Positions 1 to 7,562 are shown, counted from the first letter of the stretch. The stretch: 11,229 bases of DNA from an uncultured Oscillochloris sp. (GCA_903877945.1 CAIRFY010000101.1:1-11229), one strand, 5' to 3'. The notes: a model not told the origin generated them from the sequence alone. Numbers and translations: made by a program.

Positions 1-2277
1 ACATCGCCATCGGCGATCAGGTCGTCTACGCCGGTGACAGTGACGGTCTGCCCTGTATTCCAGTTCGCTGGGGTGAAGGTCAGGCTGGACACACTCACGG
101 TGCCCTCGGTCGTGTCGCTGCTCACCACCGGCACCGTGACGTTCGCCAGGGGCTGCCGGGTCAGCGCAACCGTGAAGGTGATGCTGGCAAGGTTCTCGTT
201 GGTGGTGGTGCCGCTCTGCGCTGTGATCACCAGATCCGGCGGCACATCGTTGTCGGTGATCGTCGCCGTGTAGGGCGCGATGCTTAGCGGGGAATAGAGC
301 GGGTCGGCGCTGGTTACGCTGAAGGTGACACGACCGCTATGCGTACCCTCGGCGATCAGATCATCGACCGCCGAGATGGTAACGGTGCGGGCTGTGTTCC
401 ACGTCGCCGGGGTGATCGTCAGCACCTCGCTGGCCAGTCCGTCCACATATAGCTTGGCGTCGGCACTCGCCGTAATGATCACATCAGCCGTGGGCTGGCT
501 CTTCAGCCTCACGCCCATGGCTGCGGTTGCCCCGCCCTCCGTCACCGCTCCGCTGAAGGGGCCAGCGGTAATCCCAGCGGTGTCGTTGTCAATATTGGTC
601 AGGTTGATGGTCTGTGCAACCGTGTTGTTGTAGAGCGGGTCGCTGCTGCTGGCCGCGCCCACGGTGACGGTATACGCAATATCCCCATCATCCACAGCAT
701 CATCCACGCCGGTGACGGTGACGATCTGCGGCACATTCCAATTTGTCGCGTCGAAAGTCAGGCTCGCGAGACTGACCGCGCCCTCGGACGTATCGCTGTT
801 CGTCAGCGGGATGGTCACGGTGGCCGCTGGCTGGCTGCTCAGCGACACGCCAAAGCTGGTGCTGCCCCCGGCCTCGCTGGTGCTGCTGCTGCTAGGGGCC
901 GAGACCTTCACTCCGGCGGTGTCATTATCAATATTGATCAGGCTGACCGTCTTGGTGAATGTGCTACTGTAAAGCGGATCGCTACTGCGGGCCGTGTTGA
1001 TAGTGACGGTGTACGTGATGTCCCCGTCAACGATAAAATCATCCACGCCGGTAACGGTGACGATCTGCGGCGTACTCCAGTCCGCAGCGGTGAATGCCAG
1101 GCTCCCTGAACTAACCGTGCCCTCGGTCGTATCACTGTTCGTGAGCAGGATCGCCACATTGGCCGTCGGCTCGCTGTTCAGCGACACGCTAAAGGTAACG
1201 CTGCCCCCGGCCTCGCTGGTGCTGCCACCGCTGGCCACCACGTTTACCCCGGCGGTGTCGTTGTCGATATTCGTCAGCGGACCTACCGGCTGCGCGAAGT
1301 TACTGTTGTAGAAGGGATCCGTGCTAACGGCTGCCGTGAGCAGCACCGTATAGGAAATGTCGCCGTCTGCCACGGCATCATCCACGCCGGTGACGGTGAC
1401 GGTCTGTGGCACATTCCAGTTCGTGGCAGTGAACGTCAGGCTCGGCGGACTGACCGCGCCCTCAGTCGTGTCACTGCTGCTAAGCGGAATAATGACATTG
1501 GCCGTTGGCTGGCTGTTCAGCGACACGCTAAAGGTGACGCTGCCCCCGGCCTCGCTGGTGGTGCTGCTGCCACGGTTTGTGACGTTCACCCCGGCGGTGT
1601 CATCATCAACAATAGTCATGCTGGCCGATGCACCGCTGGATGCATTGGTCGGCGAGCCAAGGGTGGCGGTAAGCGTCTCAAGATTCTCCGCAATCGCATC
1701 ATTGATGATCGTGAAGGGCATACGGATCTTCTGGATGCCGGCCGGGATGATCACCGTGCCGCTGCTCAGGCCGCTATAATCGCTCCCCGCAGTTGCGCTG
1801 CCCCCGATGGTGTAGGGCACCGTCACGTCGTAGGCGCTGGGTTGGTTCAGCACGACCCACAGGGCGGTGCGCCCCACGCTCTCACTCACCGAACTGGCGT
1901 CGGCAATCAGGCTCACTACCGGCGGCACGCTCGCATCAACAATCGTTAGGGTCGCCCTGTTCGTGCCACGGATCGTCGCGCCAGTGGCAGAACTAAGTGT
2001 GATAAAGGCCGTCTCGTCGAGCTCCTTGATCGTGTCAGAGAGAACCGTGATCGTGATCGACCGCGTGTTCGTGCCGGGCGGGAACGTCAGCGTGCCCCGC
2101 GTCGCCACGTAGTCCTGACCGGCTCTCGCGCTGCCATCGCTCGTGGCATAGCTCACGCTCACCGTGGTTGTTCGTATGGCACCGGCGGGCTGGATCGACA
2201 CATTGACCACCGCCGCCACCGCGCCCATCTGCTCACTCACCGTGATAGCAGACGACGCGAAGGCCAGTGTCAGCTCT
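1..2277 (-). repeat. Seven tandem ~330-342 bp Calx-beta coding repeats
   Basis: Repeat boundaries set at the codon after the aspartate-rich DND/DDD ending fall at about 2277-1929, 1928-1599, 1598-1257, 1256-921, 920-582, 581-246 and 245-1 (last one cut by the edge). Spacings are 330, 342, 336, 339 and 336 bp. The first two repeats are diverged and canonical. The next ones share much of their DNA: 1174-1221 and 1513-1560 are 47/48 identical by eye, including third codon positions, and 835-885 is a more diverged copy. This is expected of recent internal duplication or gene conversion and makes the locus prone to repeat-number change and misassembly. Confidence 0.85.
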
Positions 2278-3029
2278 GGGGTCGCCGTCGGGGTCGCCGT
2301 GACCGTGCCCGTCGCCGTCGCTGTCCTGGTCGGCGTCGATACATTCATCGACGTACTCGTGACCGTCGGCGATGTCGTGCGCGTCGGCGTCACCGTCGAT
2401 GTATGCGTAGCCGCCTGTGTCGGCGTACTCGTAACGACCGTGGCGGTCGGGCCGCCTGGATTGCTGATCGGGGTTGCGGTGGGGCTTGAGAAGCTAATGA
2501 GCGGGGTCAGCGTCGGGCTAGGCGTCTGAATACCCGTGACCGGCACGTGGGCAGTGGTTGACGTAGGCGTAAGCGTAGACGCAGGGCGAGCCGTCGCGAC
2601 CGTGGTCGGCGTAGGTGAGGGGCTAGGCGTAGGTGAGGGGCTCGCCGTTGCGGTCGGCTCCTCTCTTGGAGCGGGGATGTCCACCACAGGCTGACTCTCG
2701 CCCGGCCCCGCGTTTGCGGCGGGGCCATTTGTCATCTCCTCGGGGGGCACAGCGACAATAGGCGGAGGGGCGGGAAGACTCGGGGCATCACCACTCATCC
2801 AGAAGCTATAGTCTGCACGCCCTTTGGCAGACACGTCGCCACTATACATCTCCATACGCGGCTCAACGAGGTAGAGCGCGGAGCGCGCAACACAGCTGAT
2901 CAAAAGAAATGAGATCAGCATGGCTAGCACAACCAGCAAGAACAGTGGACGCGGATCATTGCGTCGACGCTCAGGCAGCTGCAGCTGTGGCCAGGAGAGA
3001 CGTAGATTTTTCAGTGTTCGGTGTCGCAT
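1..3029 (-). CDS. Large membrane-anchored Calx-beta repeat surface protein (partial, C-terminus beyond window)
   Basis: Translating the minus strand from the ATG at 3029 gives an unbroken frame to the window edge (1009 codons, no stop seen), so the gene is truncated by the window, not broken. Residues 1-28 are basic and hydrophilic. Residues ~29-48 form one hydrophobic segment, which could be a signal anchor; the residues around Cys46 (L-I-S-C) also resemble a lipobox, though the preceding region is long for one. Residues ~120-250 are a Thr/Pro/Ser-rich linker. From ~251 onward are seven tandem beta-sandwich-like repeats of ~110-114 residues: two of canonical Calx-beta type, then five with the signature NWN..Q.VTVTGVDD and an ending like DNDTAG. 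Calx-beta domains are extracellular, often calcium-binding, and occur in adhesins and matrix proteins. The start lies inside the 3' end of the kinase gene with no clear Shine-Dalgarno, which suggests translational coupling. Role as a surface stalk or adhesin is inferred. Confidence 0.88.
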   Translation of the reverse strand, partial: MRHRTLKNLRLSWPQLQLPERRRNDPRPLFLLVVLAMLISFLLISCVARSALYLVEPRMEMYSGDVSAKGRADYSFWMSGDAPSLPAPPPIVAVPPEEMTNGPAANAGPGESQPVVDIPAPREEPTATASPSPTPSPSPTPTTVATARPASTLTPTSTTAHVPVTGIQTPSPTLTPLISFSSPTATPISNPGGPTATVVTSTPTQAATHTSTVTPTRTTSPTVTSTSMNVSTPTRTATATGTVTATPTATPELTLAFASSAITVSEQMGAVAAVVNVSIQPAGAIRTTTVSVSYATSDGSARAGQDYVATRGTLTFPPGTNTRSITITVLSDTIKELDETAFITLSSATGATIRGTNRATLTIVDASVPPVVSLIADASSVSESVGRTALWVVLNQPSAYDVTVPYTIGGSATAGSDYSGLSSGTVIIPAGIQKIRMPFTIINDAIAENLETLTATLGSPTNASSGASASMTIVDDDTAGVNVTNRGSSTTSEAGGSVTFSVSLNSQPTANVIIPLSSSDTTEGAVSPPSLTFTATNWNVPQTVTVTGVDDAVADGDISYTVLLTAAVSTDPFYNSNFAQPVGPLTNIDNDTAGVNVVASGGSTSEAGGSVTFSVSLNSEPTANVAILLTNSDTTEGTVSSGSLAFTAADWSTPQIVTVTGVDDFIVDGDITYTVTINTARSSDPLYSSTFTKTVSLINIDNDTAGVKVSAPSSSSTSEAGGSTSFGVSLSSQPAATVTIPLTNSDTSEGAVSLASLTFDATNWNVPQIVTVTGVDDAVDDGDIAYTVTVGAASSSDPLYNNTVAQTINLTNIDNDTAGITAGPFSGAVTEGGATAAMGVRLKSQPTADVIITASADAKLYVDGLASEVLTITPATWNTARTVTISAVDDLIAEGTHSGRVTFSVTSADPLYSPLSIAPYTATITDNDVPPDLVITAQSGTTTNENLASITFTVALTRQPLANVTVPVVSSDTTEGTVSVSSLTFTPANWNTGQTVTVTGVDDLIADGD
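2279..2670 (-). repeat. Low-complexity Thr/Pro/Ser-coding linker
   Basis: In the Calx-beta reading frame this stretch encodes ~130 residues dominated by Thr, Pro, Ser and Ala, with many TPT, SPTP and TAT words and very few charged residues. The DNA reads as degenerate iterations of ACG/CCG/GCG codons. It separates the membrane segment from the folded repeats and probably spans the cell envelope as an extended, possibly O-glycosylated stalk; glycosylation is inference only. Confidence 0.75.
2971..3029 (-). other. 59-bp overlap between kinase 3' end and Calx-beta gene 5' end
   Basis: The kinase reads through 3029 to its TGA at 2973-2971 while the Calx-beta frame opens at the ATG at 3029 in another frame. 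The kinase codons here encode a low-complexity tail rich in Ser, Thr and Ala. The other frame encodes the basic cytoplasmic N-terminus of the stalk protein. No strong Shine-Dalgarno precedes the internal ATG, so reinitiation or coupling is likely. A later start for the stalk protein would cut into or remove its membrane segment. Confidence 0.65.
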
Positions 3030-5247
3030 TAGCGTAACGTAGCGTGAAACAGAATGTGCTGCCCTGTCCCGGCGCACTCTTCACCCAGATCGAGCCACCC
3101 TGTCGCTCGACCAACTGCTTACAAATGGCTAGGCCAAGGCCGATGCCTCGCTCAGACGAGTTGATCCCCTCACTCGCCCCATCGCCACGGATAAACCGCA
3201 GGAACACCTGCTCGTGCATCTCGGGCGAGATGCCCCTGCCCGTATCCTCAACCTCAACCAGGACATGCTCGGGGAGGGCGGTGGCGCGCACCGCGATCCC
3301 ACCCTCGCTGGTGTAGCGCCGGGCGTTGTCGAGGAGTTGATGCACAATCATGCGCGCCTGATCAAAGTCGACCAGCACCTGCGGAAGGTCTTTCGGCACA
3401 TCGATCTTCAGGTTGAGCCCCTTCGCCTTGATCATGCCCTGGAGCGGCCAGGTTGCATCATCGACCGGACGCATGAGATCAACCGCCTCAAAATCGGTAG
3501 AGAGCGAACCCGAGTCCAGACTTGCAATGACGATCACATTGCTGATCAGGCTGGTCATATTCGTCGCGTGCTGGCGAATAGAATCGACGAAAACCTTCTG
3601 GTCATCGTCCAAGGGACCGGCCAACCCGCGCATCAGCAGATCGGAGTTGCCGCGAATCACCGTAAGCGGCGTGCGCAACTCGTGAGAGATCGTGCCGATA
3701 AAGTTCGTCTTGGCTCGATCCATCGCCACCTCGGCGGTCATATTCTGTAGCACACAGACAGAGCCGAAGTTTTGGCCATCGGGTGTCGTCATCGGTTTCG
3801 CCGTCGCACGGACGATCCGTTCGCCCAAGTTGAACAGGTCGCTGGCCCGCTGGCTGCCGAATCCGGGTACACCATCGGTCAGTTTCTCCAAGGGGATGTC
3901 GTCAAAATAAGCGGGCGGCGAATCCGCAGCGCTGAGGTTAAGGAACTGGCGCATGGCTGGGTTGATCAGGATAATCCGATTCTCAATATCACAGACGACG
4001 ATCCCGTCGGCGATGCTCTCGACGATTGCGGCGCGCTGTGTGAACTCACTCTGCACCTGACCATAGAGATCCGTCAGGGAGTCCGTCATCATGTTGAAGC
4101 TATCGGCCAGTTTACCGATCTCATTGTTCGATGAGATGCGTACACGGCGGGTCCGATTACCGGCGGTGATTTCCTCAGCCGTGGTAGCCAGTACGGCCAA
4201 TGGCACCGTAATGCGATGGGCAGTGATGACACCAACGCCAAAGAGGATGCCAACCAGCACCACTAACAGCAGCGTCATGGGCCAGAGCATATTGGCCCCA
4301 GTTGAAGCCATGTAGTCACGCGAGAGGGCGGGAGCGAGGATTCCTACCGAGGTGCCACGGATCGAGAGGGGGATGTAGGCGAACTCGTATTTGTGACTCT
4401 TGAGCGTTTGCGTGTCAAAGATGCTGATATCGCCGGCGTTTGCATTAAACGTGTTGAGCAACACCGCGCCCATCGCCGGCGGATCGCCGTCGCTGGTACT
4501 ACTGAAAGTTGAGGCCAGGAGTTTGCCCGACTGGTCATAGAGTGTCACCCCGGTGGCCTGGGAGCGCAACACCAGTGTGTTTAGCAAGCTATCAACCCGG
4601 ACTGCGGCGATCATGCCGCCAACCACATCATTGCCGTTGCGCACTGGGGCAATCGTCGCAAAGTAGAGCGTGTCGGTCTCGACATTAGTTCCCTTAAACC
4701 GAATCAGGCCCGCGTACTTATCGCCTCGGCTATCGACTGGGCGGCTGTTGAGGACGCGCTGGGTGAACCACGCCTTCGAAATGTCGAAAGGTGTGTGGGT
4801 AGTGTATTCTTTGTTCGAGTTGTCCGACCCCCGCTCAAAGTCGCTGATCGTCTGTCCATTGTGATCAAACGCGATCAGGCGATCCAGGTTCACTCCGCTG
4901 CGGTTGAGACTGATGAGGAAGAAGGGGTTGAGGGCTTTTTTGAGCCCCTGGATGTCTTTTGTGACGAAGGCTTCGGCCACCCCAGGCGCACCCGTTTCCT
5001 GATTGCGCTGAGCGAAGATGACTTCACGCAGGAACTGCAGATTGGCCTGCTCCTGGCTCAGGAGTGCTTCATTGGACATGCGCGTCGTCGTGGCAAGCTG
5101 GCCTTTGAAGCGATCCTCCAACGAGCTGGTCATCTGATAAAAAACCACAACTGAACCTACCACCGCCACAAGAACGGTGAGGAACAGAAAGGGTCCGATT
5201 ATCTGATAGCGGAGCTGTGTCCGCAGCCCCCACAGTGACTTCCGCAT
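2971..5247 (-). CDS. Membrane sensor histidine kinase: Cache-like sensor, HAMP, PAS, HisKA, HATPase
   Basis: 758 residues from the ATG at 5247. This start is preferred over one at 5343 because it is followed directly by the basic/hydrophobic N-terminus, has a purine-rich GAGAGAGA just upstream, and the 5343 start would sit at the predicted transcription start. TM1 is ~15-37, and an extracytoplasmic Cache-like sensor fills ~40-318. TM2 is ~320-342, HAMP ~343-400 and PAS ~410-510. The H-box SHELRTP has phospho-acceptor His522. The N-box is LLDNARRYT (Asn641), G1 is DTGRGIS (Asp668) and G2 is GLGLAI (~705). All kinase motifs are intact, so it should autophosphorylate in response to an external ligand or envelope signal. 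The architecture resembles WalK/PhoR-type kinases, but no response regulator is adjacent. The stop overlaps the Calx-beta gene by 59 bp, implying co-expression. The C-terminal tail is Ala-rich and unconserved-looking. Confidence 0.93.
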   Translation of the reverse strand: MRKSLWGLRTQLRYQIIGPFLFLTVLVAVVGSVVVFYQMTSSLEDRFKGQLATTTRMSNEALLSQEQANLQFLREVIFAQRNQETGAPGVAEAFVTKDIQGLKKALNPFFLISLNRSGVNLDRLIAFDHNGQTISDFERGSDNSNKEYTTHTPFDISKAWFTQRVLNSRPVDSRGDKYAGLIRFKGTNVETDTLYFATIAPVRNGNDVVGGMIAAVRVDSLLNTLVLRSQATGVTLYDQSGKLLASTFSSTSDGDPPAMGAVLLNTFNANAGDISIFDTQTLKSHKYEFAYIPLSIRGTSVGILAPALSRDYMASTGANMLWPMTLLLVVLVGILFGVGVITAHRITVPLAVLATTAEEITAGNRTRRVRISSNNEIGKLADSFNMMTDSLTDLYGQVQSEFTQRAAIVESIADGIVVCDIENRIILINPAMRQFLNLSAADSPPAYFDDIPLEKLTDGVPGFGSQRASDLFNLGERIVRATAKPMTTPDGQNFGSVCVLQNMTAEVAMDRAKTNFIGTISHELRTPLTVIRGNSDLLMRGLAGPLDDDQKVFVDSIRQHATNMTSLISNVIVIASLDSGSLSTDFEAVDLMRPVDDATWPLQGMIKAKGLNLKIDVPKDLPQVLVDFDQARMIVHQLLDNARRYTSEGGIAVRATALPEHVLVEVEDTGRGISPEMHEQVFLRFIRGDGASEGINSSERGIGLGLAICKQLVERQGGSIWVKSAPGQGSTFCFTLRYANATPNTEKSTSLLATAAAA

Positions 5248-5345
5248 TGGAGTTCTCTCTCGACATGCGAGGCTGGCTGGCCGAGCCAGAAGAGTGCGCC
5301 CAGAGAGAGGTCGCAGCGATGAGCATGTCGCAGCGACATGCATAG

Positions 5346-5374
5346 AGTATAGAGGAGTATGAGGGCAGGATCAA
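5346..5374 (-). promoter_or_regulatory. Sigma-70-type promoter for kinase/Calx-beta operon
   Basis: On the minus strand, TTGATC (5374-5369) is separated by exactly 17 bases from TATACT (5351-5346). Predicted transcription start is near 5339, giving a leader of ~90 bases before the ATG at 5247. This argues against translation from 5343. Confidence 0.5.
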
Positions 5375-5448
5375 GAGCCTCTGTATTATAACTCTCTAAC
5401 AGTTTATTTATTCTTAAAACTCGTTCTGCTACGATGACGTATCATAGG

Positions 5449-5476
5449 ATCTGTATGCACGCTGTGTGCAACAGAT
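5449..5476. repeat. Imperfect 11-bp palindrome upstream of hydrolase promoter
   Basis: Left arm ATCTGT (5449-5454) plus TGCAC (5456-5460) pairs perfectly with GTGCA (5466-5470) plus ACAGAT (5471-5476). There is one bulged A at 5455 and a 5-base centre. No T-run follows on either strand, so it is not an intrinsic terminator. It ends 13 bases before the plus-strand -35 region and lies ~75 bases upstream of the minus-strand -35, a good place for a dimeric regulator to bind. An operator role is inferred. Confidence 0.5.
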
Positions 5477-5488
5477 GCCTCGTTTCAT

Positions 5489-5518
5489 CTGCCACGGATA
5501 GACCGATTGTGCTATAAT
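5489..5518 (+). promoter_or_regulatory. Extended -10 promoter for hydrolase/glycosyltransferase operon
   Basis: A perfect TATAAT at 5513-5518 is preceded by TGC at 5510-5512, an extended -10 arrangement (TGnTATAAT). The best -35 is a weak CTGCCA at 5489-5494 with an 18-base spacer, as is usual for extended -10 promoters. Predicted start is near 5525, leaving a leader of ~30 bases to the ATG at 5556. Confidence 0.6.
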
Positions 5519-5555
5519 CGTATCAGTGTCTCTCTTAGGTCTGTGTGGCAATGGT

Positions 5556-6314
5556 ATGCAGCTACGTTTTCTTGGAACCGGCACCTCCATGGGCGTCCCC
5601 GTCATTGGCTGCGGCTGTGCGGTCTGTACCTCGGACGACCCACGCAACCGTCGTATGCGTACCTCGGCGTTGCTGCGTGACGCGGGCCAGACGATCCTGA
5701 TCGACGCCGGCCCCGATTTTCGCGCTCAGGCCCTCCACGCTGACCTTCGTCACGTCGATGGGGTGATCCTCACCCACTCGCACTTCGATCACGTCGCCGG
5801 GATCGACGACCTACGGCCACTCTGCGACCACAGCGGCAGTGTGCCGATCTTCGGCAGTCCGCGCACCCTCGCCGATGTACGCGAGCGCTTTTCCTACGCC
5901 TTTACCGAAAGCTCGGTTGGCTCAACCCGCCCCAGTATTGAGCTGCGACCGATCACCACGCCCTTTCAGATCGGCCCCACAGCGATCATCCCGCTCACGA
6001 TCACGCACGGTACATGGCCAATCACCGCCTACCGTATCGGCAACCTCGGCTATGTCACCGATGCCAGTCACATCCCGCCCGAGTCGGCAGATCAACTGCG
6101 GGGCCTGGATGTGCTGGTTCTCAACGCCCTACGCTACAAACCACACCCAACCCACTTTTCGCTTAGCGAGGCGCTTGACGTGATCACGGATCTCCGCCCA
6201 CGCCGGGCCTTCCTTGTGCATATGACCCACGCCTTTGACCACGCCGCCGCCGGTGCGCAGCTTCCCCCCGGCGTTGCGTTTGCCTACGATGGGCTGGAAG
6301 TCTCGATTGACTAG
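5556..6314 (+). CDS. PhnP-like metallo-beta-lactamase-fold phosphodiesterase
   Basis: 252 residues from ATG 5556; a GTG at 5526 would add ten non-family-like residues and sit on the predicted transcription start. The N-terminus GTGTSMGVPVIGCGC and the following DPRNRRMRTS are typical of the PhnP branch. The metal motif HSHFDH-type gives His74, His76, Asp78 and His79. Further ligands are His151, Asp169 and His222. The extra structural zinc site of PhnP appears intact as Cys19, Cys21, Cys24 and His225. From memory, this matches the full ligand set of E. coli PhnP, which opens cyclic phosphate intermediates in phosphonate breakdown. No phn (C-P lyase) genes are nearby, so the substrate here is unknown; it may be a general cyclic phosphodiesterase. 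It is cytoplasmic, with no signal peptide. It is probably co-transcribed with the glycosyltransferase 56 bp downstream. Confidence 0.9.
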   Translation: MQLRFLGTGTSMGVPVIGCGCAVCTSDDPRNRRMRTSALLRDAGQTILIDAGPDFRAQALHADLRHVDGVILTHSHFDHVAGIDDLRPLCDHSGSVPIFGSPRTLADVRERFSYAFTESSVGSTRPSIELRPITTPFQIGPTAIIPLTITHGTWPITAYRIGNLGYVTDASHIPPESADQLRGLDVLVLNALRYKPHPTHFSLSEALDVITDLRPRRAFLVHMTHAFDHAAAGAQLPPGVAFAYDGLEVSID

Positions 6315-6325
6315 GGCGGGTTTTT

Positions 6326-6346
6326 AGGGGAGACTTCGTCTCTCCT
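6326..6346 (+). other. Intergenic hairpin between hydrolase and glycosyltransferase genes
   Basis: AGGGGAGAC (6326-6334), loop TTC, GTCTCTCCT (6338-6346) gives a nine-pair stem with one G-U wobble. No T-run follows on the plus strand; a run of five T precedes it instead. It is therefore a poor terminator and more likely a processing or mRNA-stability hairpin, or partial attenuator, inside the operon. Confidence 0.5.
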
Positions 6347-6370
6347 GTTCCCACCAATGCAAGTATTCGC

Positions 6371-7483
6371 ATGCGAATCGGCATCGACGCACGGCTGAAC
6401 GCCTACCGCCAGGGCGGGATCGCCCAGTACACCCGGCTGCTGCTCGCGGCGATGGCACCACTGATCGGCGACAATGTGCTGATCGCCCTCCAGCACCGCC
6501 GCCAGCCCCAGCCAATGACCGTCGCCCGAAATGTTGGGCAGGCGCTGCTCTTCACGCCGCCCCACAATCGCTTTGAACCCCTGGCCCTGCCTGTCGAACT
6601 CCTGCCCCAGCGGCTTGATCTGTTGCACTGCCCTGACTTTGTGGCCCCACGGCTGCGCCCCTGCCCCGCCGTGGTGACGATCCACGACCTGGCCTTCCTG
6701 CGCTTCCCCGAGATCCTCGACGCCGACGCCCGACGCTACTACGGCCAGGTGCGCGCCTCGGCCCACGCCGCCCAGGCGGTGATCGCCGTCTCCGAGTCCA
6801 CCCGCGCCGACATCGTCGAGTTGCTCGACCTGCCACCCGAGCGAATTGATGTTGTCTACGAGGCGGCGGCACCCTCCTTCCACCCCGTCGCGGTGGGCGC
6901 AGGCGAGCAGCGCACTATCAACGGGCGACCGCTGCGGGCGGGGGGTTTCGCCCTCTTCGTCAGCACAATCGAACCACGTAAGAACCTGGAAACCCTGCTG
7001 CGCGCCCTGCGGGTTTGTATCGACCGCCGCCCGCAGGTCGGCTACCGCCTCGCTATCGCCGGGGTGCGCGGTTGGCTCGACGGGCCAGTCTTCGACCTGA
7101 TCCGCGAACTGCGCCTCGCGGATCATCTGGACTTCCTGGGCTGGCCCCAGCCCGACCACATGACCTGGCTCTACAGCGCATGTCGGCTCTACCTCAACCC
7201 CTCGCTCTACGAGGGATTTGGTCTGCCGGTACTCGAAGCCCTGGCCTGTGGGGCACCGGCCCTTGTAGCGGACACCAGTAGCCTGCCCGAGATTGCGGGC
7301 GCGGCGGCGCTGCTCATACCACCACGCGATGTAGCGGCCTGGGCGACGGCAATCGCAGATCTCTGGGCAGATGACGCTGCGCGAAGTGCGCTGGCGCGGC
7401 GCGGGCCAGCCCAAGCGGCGCGATTCTCCTGGGATCGCGCTGCCCGCGAGACCCTGGCGATCTACCGGCGGGTGAGTAGGTAA
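6371..7483 (+). CDS. Family GT4 glycosyltransferase
   Basis: 370 residues with a GT-B, GT4-type pattern. The N-terminal Rossmann half begins MRIGIDAR, with the acceptor-side GGIAQYT loop at ~15-21 and a conserved His105 in TIHDLAF. The C-terminal half has the EPRKN motif (Glu201-Asn205) that contacts the nucleotide-sugar phosphates, and the E-x7-E motif (Glu281 and Glu289, in YEGFGLPVLE). Length is normal for the family and there is no membrane segment. Such enzymes transfer a sugar from a nucleotide-sugar to lipid, polysaccharide or protein acceptors; the actual sugar and acceptor cannot be read from sequence. The closest-looking relatives are mannosyl- or rhamnosyltransferase-type enzymes in exopolysaccharide clusters. 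There is no strong Shine-Dalgarno. It follows the hydrolase by 56 bp and ends in a terminator that contains its own stop codon. Confidence 0.92.
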   Translation: MRIGIDARLNAYRQGGIAQYTRLLLAAMAPLIGDNVLIALQHRRQPQPMTVARNVGQALLFTPPHNRFEPLALPVELLPQRLDLLHCPDFVAPRLRPCPAVVTIHDLAFLRFPEILDADARRYYGQVRASAHAAQAVIAVSESTRADIVELLDLPPERIDVVYEAAAPSFHPVAVGAGEQRTINGRPLRAGGFALFVSTIEPRKNLETLLRALRVCIDRRPQVGYRLAIAGVRGWLDGPVFDLIRELRLADHLDFLGWPQPDHMTWLYSACRLYLNPSLYEGFGLPVLEALACGAPALVADTSSLPEIAGAAALLIPPRDVAAWATAIADLWADDAARSALARRGPAQAARFSWDRAARETLAIYRRVSR

Positions 7484-7519
7484 GAGCGCAACAGCGCCGT
7501 GCTGCTGCGCTCTTATTTT
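7481..7519 (+). terminator. Intrinsic terminator of the hydrolase/glycosyltransferase operon
   Basis: TAAGAGCGCA (7481-7490) pairs perfectly with TGCGCTCTTA (7506-7515). One A/C mismatch follows inward, then CAGC/GCTG with a GCCGT loop. The stem is followed by TTTT at 7516-7519. The TAA stop of the glycosyltransferase is the first three bases of the stem. There is no T-run on the other strand, so it works for plus-strand transcripts only. Confidence 0.88.
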
Positions 7520-7562
7520 CACAACGGGGATAGGGTTGCTCTACGGTTAGCGGATCTCGCCC

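Larger units (their letters stand above)
5248..5555. promoter_or_regulatory. Divergent intergenic region between kinase and hydrolase operons
   Basis: No convincing gene lies here. It holds a minus-strand promoter for the kinase (5346-5374), a plus-strand extended -10 promoter for the hydrolase (5489-5518), an AT-rich patch at ~5380-5430 that stands out from the GC-rich surroundings, and an imperfect palindrome at 5449-5476. A second minus-strand TATAAT at 5385-5390 has no recognisable -35. Confidence 0.6.

Noticed and set aside
34..2529. A series of plus-strand ORFs of 60-140 residues rich in Val, Ser, Thr and Leu
   Set aside because: They are reflections of the Calx-beta repeats: they recur with the repeat period and the minus frame is continuously open, with meaningful domain sequence.
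2279..2670. Repetitive GTCGCCGTC-like DNA as a possible CRISPR or tandem-repeat array
   Set aside because: No conserved repeat/spacer structure; it is the Thr/Pro-coding linker of the surface protein.
3214..3750. 178-codon plus-strand ORF opposite the sensor kinase
   Set aside because: It is antisense to the conserved HisKA/HATPase region and shows no domain of its own.
5248..5343. N-terminal extension of the sensor kinase to a start at 5343
   Set aside because: The extra 32 residues look unlike a kinase N-terminus and the codon lies at the predicted transcription start.
6311..7522. A 403-codon minus-strand ORF opposite the glycosyltransferase
   Set aside because: It lies wholly antisense to a gene with clear GT4 motifs, has no recognisable domain, and long antisense frames are common in GC-rich genes.
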